From RGIG4576 sp964613095 (GTDB lineage: Bacteria > Bacteroidota > Bacteroidia > Bacteroidales > Muribaculaceae), in assembly GCA_964613095.1 (NCBI GenBank), contig CAZTFX010000001.1, positions 1 to 64,000 on the forward strand: a DNA stretch of 64,000 bases, given 5' to 3'. How positions within the stretch are numbered: the first letter of the stretch is position 1; each line of letters starts with the position of its first letter. This document shows, in pieces, positions 61,525 through 64,000 of this stretch. Both the position numbers and the translations under genes were made by a program. The notes under the pieces were generated by a model, which saw only the letters and a program-made list of their open reading frames with translations, was not told the DNA's origin and ran no database searches.

Positions 61525-62334
61525 ATGAAACGTAAACTATCAATATTCTTACTTGGATGTGGTGTTTTGATGTTGACCGGTTGTGGTGAATATCAAAAAG
61601 TATTGAAGAGTACGGATGTAAATTACAAATATGAGTATGCCAAGAAGGCTTTTGAAAAGAAAAAGTACGGACAGGCTACAACTATTCTAGCCGATTTGGT
61701 AACGGTGTTTAAAGGTACTGCAAATGCCGAAGAATCGTTGTATTTGCTTGGTTTAAGTCATTATGAAAATAAGGACTACATGAATTCTGGTTCTTATTTT
61801 AAGACTTATTATCAACATTATCCAAAGGGACAATATACCGAGCTTGCTCGATTCTATGCCGGATATGGATATTATATTGATTCTCCCGATCCTCAACTTG
61901 ATCAAACCGGAACTTATAAGGCAATCGAGGAATTGCAGAATTTCTTGGATTATTTCCCGAAAAGTGATAAGGCTAGTATTGCCCAAAATGCTATTTTTGA
62001 GCTTCAAGATAAACTAGTGTTGAAAGAGCTTCAAAGTGCCCAATTGTATTACAATATGGGTAATTATATGGGTAATAATTATGAATCGGCTGTGATTGTG
62101 GCAAAAAACGCCATAAAGGATTATCCTTACAGTAAGTATAAGGAAGATCTTGAATTGCTTATATTGAAAGCCAGATATCAGGAAGCTAATCAAAGTGTGG
62201 ATATAAAGAAGGCTGATCGCTTCCGTGATGTTATAGATGAATACTATTCGTTTATCAATGATTATCCGGAAAGTGAAAATCGTCAGGAAGCCGATAATAT
62301 ATTTGAGATTGCTAAGAAATATGTTAAAGATTAA
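61525..62334 (+). CDS. bamD: Outer membrane protein assembly factor BamD
   Basis: 269 residues from ATG 61525; a TTG three codons upstream is less likely because the ATG gives a clean lipoprotein signal (MKRKLSIFLLGCGVLMLTGCGEYQ, lipobox LTGC). The rest is a chain of TPR-like helices (YEYAKKAFEKKKYGQATTILADLV; AEESLYLLGLSHYENKDYMNSGSYFKTYYQHYP) as in BamD/YfiO, the essential lipoprotein partner of BamA for inserting outer-membrane barrels. It has its own promoter, and rpoZ follows after 24 bases, a pairing I recall from other Bacteroidales. Confidence 0.93.
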   Translation: MKRKLSIFLLGCGVLMLTGCGEYQKVLKSTDVNYKYEYAKKAFEKKKYGQATTILADLVTVFKGTANAEESLYLLGLSHYENKDYMNSGSYFKTYYQHYPKGQYTELARFYAGYGYYIDSPDPQLDQTGTYKAIEELQNFLDYFPKSDKASIAQNAIFELQDKLVLKELQSAQLYYNMGNYMGNNYESAVIVAKNAIKDYPYSKYKEDLELLILKARYQEANQSVDIKKADRFRDVIDEYYSFINDYPESENRQEADNIFEIAKKYVKD

Positions 62335-62357
62335 TCATAAAATAATCAAATAATAAG

Positions 62358-62696
62358 ATGGATTACAAGAAGACAAATGCACCGCTTAATACTGTGACTC
62401 GTGACTTGATAGAAATGTCGGAACAAACAGGTAATATCTATGAGACTGTATGTGTAGTATCTAAGCGTGCCAATCAGATTGCAGTTGAAATGAAGCGTGA
62501 TTTGGAAAAGAAACTGCAGGAATTTGCTTCAATGAATGACAATTTGGAAGAAATCTCTGAAAATAGAGAGCAAATCGAAATTTCACGTTACTACGAAAAG
62601 TTGCCAAAACCAACTCTTATCGCAGAACAAGAATATGATGAAAAGAAAATATATTTCAGAAATCCGTCAAAGGATAAAGAAAATATTGAATTATAA
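62358..62696 (+). CDS. rpoZ: RNA polymerase omega subunit (Bacteroidota type)
   Basis: 112 residues. Bacteroidota omega is diverged; the recognisable core is VSKRANQIAVEMKRDLEKKLQEFAS (about 33-58), with the conserved RANQI segment that clamps the beta-prime subunit. The tail (REQIEISRYYEKLPKPTLIAEQEYDEKKIYFRN) is typical of the group. It helps assemble and stabilise RNA polymerase. It follows bamD by 23 bases and a hairpin terminator lies after it. Confidence 0.85.
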   Translation: MDYKKTNAPLNTVTRDLIEMSEQTGNIYETVCVVSKRANQIAVEMKRDLEKKLQEFASMNDNLEEISENREQIEISRYYEKLPKPTLIAEQEYDEKKIYFRNPSKDKENIEL

Positions 62697-62725
62697 TACG
62701 TTATTATAGTGCGAAGAATTAACAG

Positions 62726-62767
62726 AACGAGGGCTTTCCTGTAAAAATGGGAAAGTTCTCGTTTTTT
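62726..62767 (+). terminator. Rho-independent terminator after rpoZ
   Basis: Arms AACGAGGGCTTTCC and GGGAAAGTTCTCGTT, slightly imperfect, followed by six T residues. Confidence 0.75.
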
Positions 62768-62803
62768 ACAAAAATGTAAAATTTTAAGTGTGTGGGTGTA
62801 AAA

Positions 62804-62835
62804 TTTTGTGTTGTGAGATAAATTTCGTTACTTTG
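62804..62835 (+). promoter_or_regulatory. Promoter of the PASTA protein gene
   Basis: TTTTG at 62804-62808 and TTACTTTG at 62828-62835 (one mismatch to TAnnTTTG), 19-base spacer, about 70 bases before the start codon. Confidence 0.5.
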
Positions 62836-62907
62836 TGGCACATTGGAGAAGAATCTATCTATTTCTATCCGGTGGTGTTAAAATAATTTTTTAGTTGAGT
62901 AGGGATA

Positions 62908-63555
62908 ATGGCTGATGTGAAAAAAGGTTTTAATATAGATAAGGAAAGTGTAAAATCTTTCCCTAAGAAACATCCGATCATATTTCATCTGTTGCTTATT
63001 ATTATTACATTTTTTGTAATATTATATGCAACATTATTTGCTATTGATTCTTTTACAGGTCATGGTATATATGTGAGTGTGCCAAATGTAAAAGGAAAGA
63101 CTTTGACCGAAGCAATCGTGGAATTGAAAAATGCAGGATTTAAATGGGAAGTGACGGATTCTACTTATAGCGACACATATAAACCGGGTGCTGTAATAGA
63201 ACAAGAACCTAAAGCCGATTCAAGAGTGAAACCTCTTAGAACTATATATCTTACCACGAATGCTGTGACTCCAAGAATGGTGGCTGTACCAATGGTGGTA
63301 GATATGTCGTACAGGCAGGGAATGGCAATGCTTGAAGGACTCGGTTTTAAAGATATAAGGGTTGAAACAATATTTTCTCCATATAAAGATTTGATTTTGG
63401 ATGTTAAAGCTAATGGAAAACCTGTGAAAGCCGGAACCCGATTACCGTTGAATGCGAAGATAGAGATTTCGATAGGTAATGGTATGGAAGAGGCTCTACC
63501 GGATTCATTGGCTTTAGAAAATATGTCCGATTCACTTAGTGTTGTTTTGGAGTAG
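62908..63555 (+). CDS. PASTA-domain membrane protein
   Basis: 215 residues. A short basic cytoplasmic N-terminus, one membrane helix (about 25-46; IIFHLLLIIITFFVILYATLF), then two extracytoplasmic PASTA modules. The first (about 53-115) has VSVPNVKGKTLTEAIVELKNAGF and VIEQEPKADSRVKP; the second (about 118-185) has MVAVPMVVDMSYRQGMAMLEGLGF. There is no kinase or transpeptidase domain, unlike the PASTA proteins of Gram-positives. In Bacteroidota such stand-alone PASTA proteins usually sit before an rluD-family gene, as here. They may bind peptidoglycan in the periplasm; that is inferred. Confidence 0.9.
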   Translation: MADVKKGFNIDKESVKSFPKKHPIIFHLLLIIITFFVILYATLFAIDSFTGHGIYVSVPNVKGKTLTEAIVELKNAGFKWEVTDSTYSDTYKPGAVIEQEPKADSRVKPLRTIYLTTNAVTPRMVAVPMVVDMSYRQGMAMLEGLGFKDIRVETIFSPYKDLILDVKANGKPVKAGTRLPLNAKIEISIGNGMEEALPDSLALENMSDSLSVVLE

Positions 63556-63619
63556 TTTTTTGATTGTTGTATGTTAATGTTTTGTGGTTTTTACCACGTA
63601 AATTAAATTATTATATAAG

Positions 63620-64000
63620 GTGGATATTATTGACAATAATGTTGATGATGTTAATGATAATGAACTAGATGATTTTGGTCCCGATATTAGCATCGATGGT
63701 AAAGACTTGTGGGAACATTATCATATAGTGGCTGAGAAAAGTCAGTCCTTGTTGAGAATAGATAAATTTCTGACTGCTAAAATAGCAAATACGTCGAGAA
63801 ACCGAATTCAACAAGCGGCAGAGGCTCAGTGTATTCTAGTGAACGGTAAAGTAGTGAAATCCAATTATCGTGTCAAGCCTTTTGATGAAATAAGTATCGT
63901 TATGGATAGACCACGATACGATAACGAAATCATACCGGAGGATATACCGCTTGATATTGTTTATGAGGACGAGCAGTTACTTGTTGTGAATAAACCTGCC
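63620..64000 (+). CDS. RluD-family pseudouridine synthase, 5' part (cut by the window end)
   Basis: The first 127 codons are present from a GTG at 63620, with AAGG just before it, and the frame is open at the last base. The N-terminus is acidic (Asp/Asn-rich, about 1-25). Residues about 45-105 form an S4 RNA-binding domain (LLRIDKFLTAKIANTSRNRI; CILVNGKVVKSNYRVKPFDE). The last residues (PLDIVYEDEQLLVVNKPA) open the RluA/RluD catalytic domain. The catalytic Asp lies beyond the window. Members modify uridines in 23S rRNA. It follows the PASTA gene by 64 bases, a conserved pairing in this phylum. Confidence 0.88.
   Translation, partial: MDIIDNNVDDVNDNELDDFGPDISIDGKDLWEHYHIVAEKSQSLLRIDKFLTAKIANTSRNRIQQAAEAQCILVNGKVVKSNYRVKPFDEISIVMDRPRYDNEIIPEDIPLDIVYEDEQLLVVNKPA

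Overview
The window is a chromosomal segment of an AT-rich member of the Bacteroidales (phylum Bacteroidota). Several things point there: promoters of the TTTG...TAnnTTTG type in front of many genes, a fimbrillin-like lipoprotein, a type IX secretion tail, BspA-type leucine-rich repeats, a serine palmitoyltransferase, a DUF4924 gene and the propionate-forming Na+ decarboxylase operon. The genus cannot be fixed from the sequence; a Muribaculaceae- or Porphyromonadaceae-like gut bacterium is a reasonable guess. No rRNA, tRNA, CRISPR array, complete insertion sequence or prophage was seen.

Layout. 1-3.4 kb: a very large surface lipoprotein. 3.5-12 kb: translation factors lepA and prfC, a minus-strand operon (Crp-like regulator, DUF4924, rfbD, prfC), prs and a cytoplasmic GH13 amylase. 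12.1-17 kb: plus-strand run of a Sua5/TsaC-like gene, polyprenyl glycosylphosphotransferase, ClC channel and fmt. 17-20.7 kb: phytase-like histidine phosphatase and maeB, both minus. 20.9-26.5 kb: small membrane protein, dxs, trkA, trkH and a compact FNT-like membrane protein. 26.6-31.1 kb: ftsK, lolA-like, trxB, small lipoprotein. 31.2-37.9 kb: a complete glycine cleavage operon (lipoate ligase, gcvT, gcvH, gcvPA, gcvPB, lpd). 37.9-43.4 kb: accessory region with a ~200-nt imperfect palindrome, a T9SS-tailed small protein, a FISUMP-domain protein with an abrupt codon-use switch at its C-terminus, a hipBA module and an esterase-like lipoprotein. 43.4-49.6 kb: S9 peptidase, YgiQ radical SAM protein and uvrB (minus). 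49.8-52.4 kb: serine palmitoyltransferase, a pRiA4b ORF-3-like protein and an unknown protein. 52.4-57.1 kb: minus-strand methylmalonyl-CoA decarboxylase operon. 57.4-59.3 kb: dnaK. 59.4-60.8 kb: decayed region (BspA pseudogene with two in-frame stops, strong hairpins, a broken ORF). 60.8-64 kb: membrane protein, bamD, rpoZ, PASTA protein and the start of an rluD-family gene cut by the window edge.

How they work together. Most of the window is housekeeping. The mce-mmdA-oadG-mmdC-mmdB operon converts methylmalonyl-CoA to propionyl-CoA while exporting Na+, and trkAH handles K+. The glycine cleavage operon carries its own lipoylation enzyme and E3. The parts that look least ordinary are 37.9-41.2 kb and 59.4-60.8 kb. 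The best candidate for something unusual is the last 57 codons of the FISUMP protein, whose TAC-rich, NNC-rich codon use resembles the variable region of a diversity-generating retroelement target; no reverse transcriptase or template repeat is in the window, so this remains a hypothesis.
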